Source: Nyssa sinensis (lineage: Eukaryota; Streptophyta; Magnoliopsida; Cornales; Nyssaceae). From it: DNA of 64,000 bases. Each line of letters starts with the position of its first letter. Position 1 is the stretch's first letter. The translations under genes and the position numbers were made by a program. This document shows positions 62,378 through 64,000 of the stretch, piece after piece. The notes under the pieces were generated by a model. The model ran no database searches. It was not told where the DNA came from and was given only the letters and a program-made list of their open reading frames with translations. The stretch is from contig CM018035.1 in NCBI GenBank assembly GCA_008638375.1, forward strand, positions 37,132,824 to 37,196,823. Reading direction: 5' to 3'.

Positions 62378-62436
62378 TACTCATTGGGCTTCTCGAAGCT
62401 CACCCCATTCCCTAACATTTTTCAGGTATTGACGAT
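62378..62436 (+). other. Conserved LTR hairpin and TTTCAGGTATTGA box (J)
   Basis: GGGCTTCTCGAAGCTC (62386-62401), then CACCCCATTCCCTAACATTT and TTCAGGTATTGACGATG. The stem keeps pairing where K has T-A and J has C-G. Confidence 0.6.
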
Positions 62437-62859
62437 GAGTGGGAGCCGTGCTCCACTTTTGGATAATGACAAATGGCTGTATAGGATTATGGACTTTTGG
62501 AAGTAGTTAGAATCTGTAGTTGGATGGATTATGATGTAATAGACTTTGGACAATATGTACTTAAGCCCTAGAGGCGTTTGAATATGTAATATGTATAAAA
62601 CCTTAGAATTTTTATTTATGCTATGAATGTATTATCATGTGTACCGCTATGAAGAGCGGCAAGTACCGGGCAGATGTGCGAAAGTTTTTAATAAGAAAAG
62701 AAAAGAAAAAAAAAGTTTTTCACGCTTCCGCAAACCACATGTCGCATATCTATTCGATACCGCTGCTTATGTGAGCCTTGCCCTAAGGCCCTCGGGCGGA
62801 AGGGTGGCTGGTCCCGACACGAGATTCACAAAGCGTGGGTTTCGGGTCGTGACACACTC

Positions 62860-64000
62860 TCACGCCCACCATTTCTCTAGCATTCCCAGCTTCATCACCT
62901 AAAATAACACCTAATGCCTCCTAATTTCCTATTCCTACGACCTCCCTCGCTTCACCTCCCAAGGCTCGATTGAGCATTAGAAGCAACTTTCTATGAATAT
63001 AACTTGAATAAAAAAAAAGAGTTAAAATAACCAAAAATAAATAAAAAGTGCACTTTCACCAACTGACCACGAAAACTCGAAGGTTGATGGACCGATAACG
63101 ATAATAAAAGCCTTGTAGATGAACACAATAATGAGTCTTTGCTCTCTTACTCCCTAGTGGAGTTCGCCACTGTGAGCACGAGCACAAGCACTAGAAAAAT
63201 CTAGTCACGACTTTTAAAGTCCGCTCCCTCAAAGTGGGAGAGCAATACACCCTCTTTTCAAATTGGGATGTACATGAATACACAAAGGAATCGCCAGCTT
63301 ATTTTAGGCTAAATAACAAGCAAACTTGATACAGCCCGCGAAGAATACATGTAAAGAGAATAACAAAGAAAAATTGAAATTACATTGCTTTAATCTTATT
63401 TGCATTCTAAACCCGTTGACATATGTTAAAATAAAGTAAAGAAAAATTGATCTACAATGAACCAAAGAAATTTGAATCCGAGAATTAAGGTACGAGATAG
63501 GAAGGGATTAGGCACCCATCCTGCACAGTTCAAATGGACTGGCCTCAAGTGTTCATCCACAAGGCTTAATATTCCATGACATAAATAAGATGTAGAGTGA
63601 GTATATAGATAATGATAGTAATGACATGAACGAACAAAAATACATCCAACAAATAAGTAACCCAAGCCCACAAATAAGTGGAGAGCAACCAAATAAGTAA
63701 AATAAGCCAAAAGAAATGGAGAGGGAGAGAGAAAGAGATTGACATGAATGAAATAATAAAAAGGTCATAAAGGGAGAGATGGGATGTGGGAAAAAAGACA
63801 TAAAGTAAATAGCTTAAAGAAAAAAAGTAGACTCGGGCCCATGAGGCATCCTACATATCTATTCAGATAATGGAATTAGAGCCAACGTAGGTTCTCTAAT
63901 CCAATTTATTCTATCAATAGTGATAGGATAAATTAAATTAGGAAAATAGAGAATATTAGGGTTTTAGGAAGTGCAGCTGATTATTTGTGTTGAATCAAAC
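62860..64000. other. Right flank of unknown origin
   Basis: It starts as the continuation of H after J but soon loses resemblance to the LTRs, and no GGTATTACA end is seen. Blocks such as GGAATCGCCAGCTTATTTTAGG (near 63280-63310) and GAAGGGATTAGGCACCC (near 63500) are reminiscent of repeats often found in untranslated parts of other plant gypsy elements; that is a weak recollection, not a match. AT-rich with no believable ORF. Confidence 0.4.

Larger units (their letters stand above)
58766..62854 (+). mobile_element. Element J: solo LTR
   Basis: TGTAACACCCC...GGGTCGTGACA, 4089 bp, flanked by CACTC (58761-58765, 62855-62859). Its right half matches the C and F subfamily in reverse orientation (the GGTAGTGAG block, poly-A near 62700, CGGCAAGTACCGGG). 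It has two local duplications, at about 61850-61950 and 62100-62190. The scattered short ORFs are not credible genes. Confidence 0.94.

Overview
The window looks like intergenic DNA from a flowering plant, probably one with a large genome; the species cannot be fixed from the sequence. I recognise no host gene, tRNA or rRNA. Almost all of the first 62.9 kb is long terminal repeats (LTRs, 2.8 to 5.6 kb) and internal parts of Ty3/gypsy retrotransposons inserted into one another. The clues are TG...CA termini, 5-bp target-site duplications (TSDs), tRNA-iMet-type primer binding sites, polypurine tracts, CCHC gag, aspartic protease, FIDD reverse transcriptase, DD35E integrase and a C-terminal chromodomain. 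This combination fits the chromovirus group (Tekay/Del-like); that clade call is inference from domain order, LTR length and primer type.

Layout, labels mine. A (1-1238, minus) is the left part of an LTR cut by the window edge. B (1239-42196, plus) is a nearly complete element inserted in A. B has a 5' LTR (1239-4620), one continuous gag-pol reading frame broken by three later insertions and four in-frame stops, and a 3' LTR (39969-42196) that lacks its last ~1.2 kb. The insertions in B are: C (5587-9845, solo LTR, in gag); D (11986-25420, non-autonomous two-LTR element, between RNase H and integrase, itself carrying solo LTR E at 22010-24789); and F (27089-39961, young gag-only two-LTR element, in the polypurine tract, itself carrying solo LTR K at 28521-32313).

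Right of B is H (42197 onward, minus), an LTR fragment that may be the other half of A. It is split by G (42710-46092, plus solo LTR), I (46486-58755, minus solo LTR) and J (58766-62854, plus solo LTR). I contains N1 (47861-51212, plus) and N2 (51867-57476, minus). The last 1.1 kb (62860-64000) is not clearly related to these LTRs.

Relative ages follow from the nesting: A/H before B; B before C, D and F; D before E; F before K; H before G, I and J; I before N1 and N2. The most interesting signals are inside the LTRs, not in genes. They are: a ~134-bp tandem array in alternating A/B order in N2 that seems to have grown from a module scattered through these LTRs; a hairpin plus TTTCAGGT(G/A)(A/T)TGA box shared by most LTR subfamilies; paired TGACGTCA boxes at a fixed 11-nt spacing; a tRNA-like A-box/B-box segment in F, K and N2; and a gag-only element with two nearly identical LTRs. 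I found no clearly new host system such as a defence locus or gene cluster.
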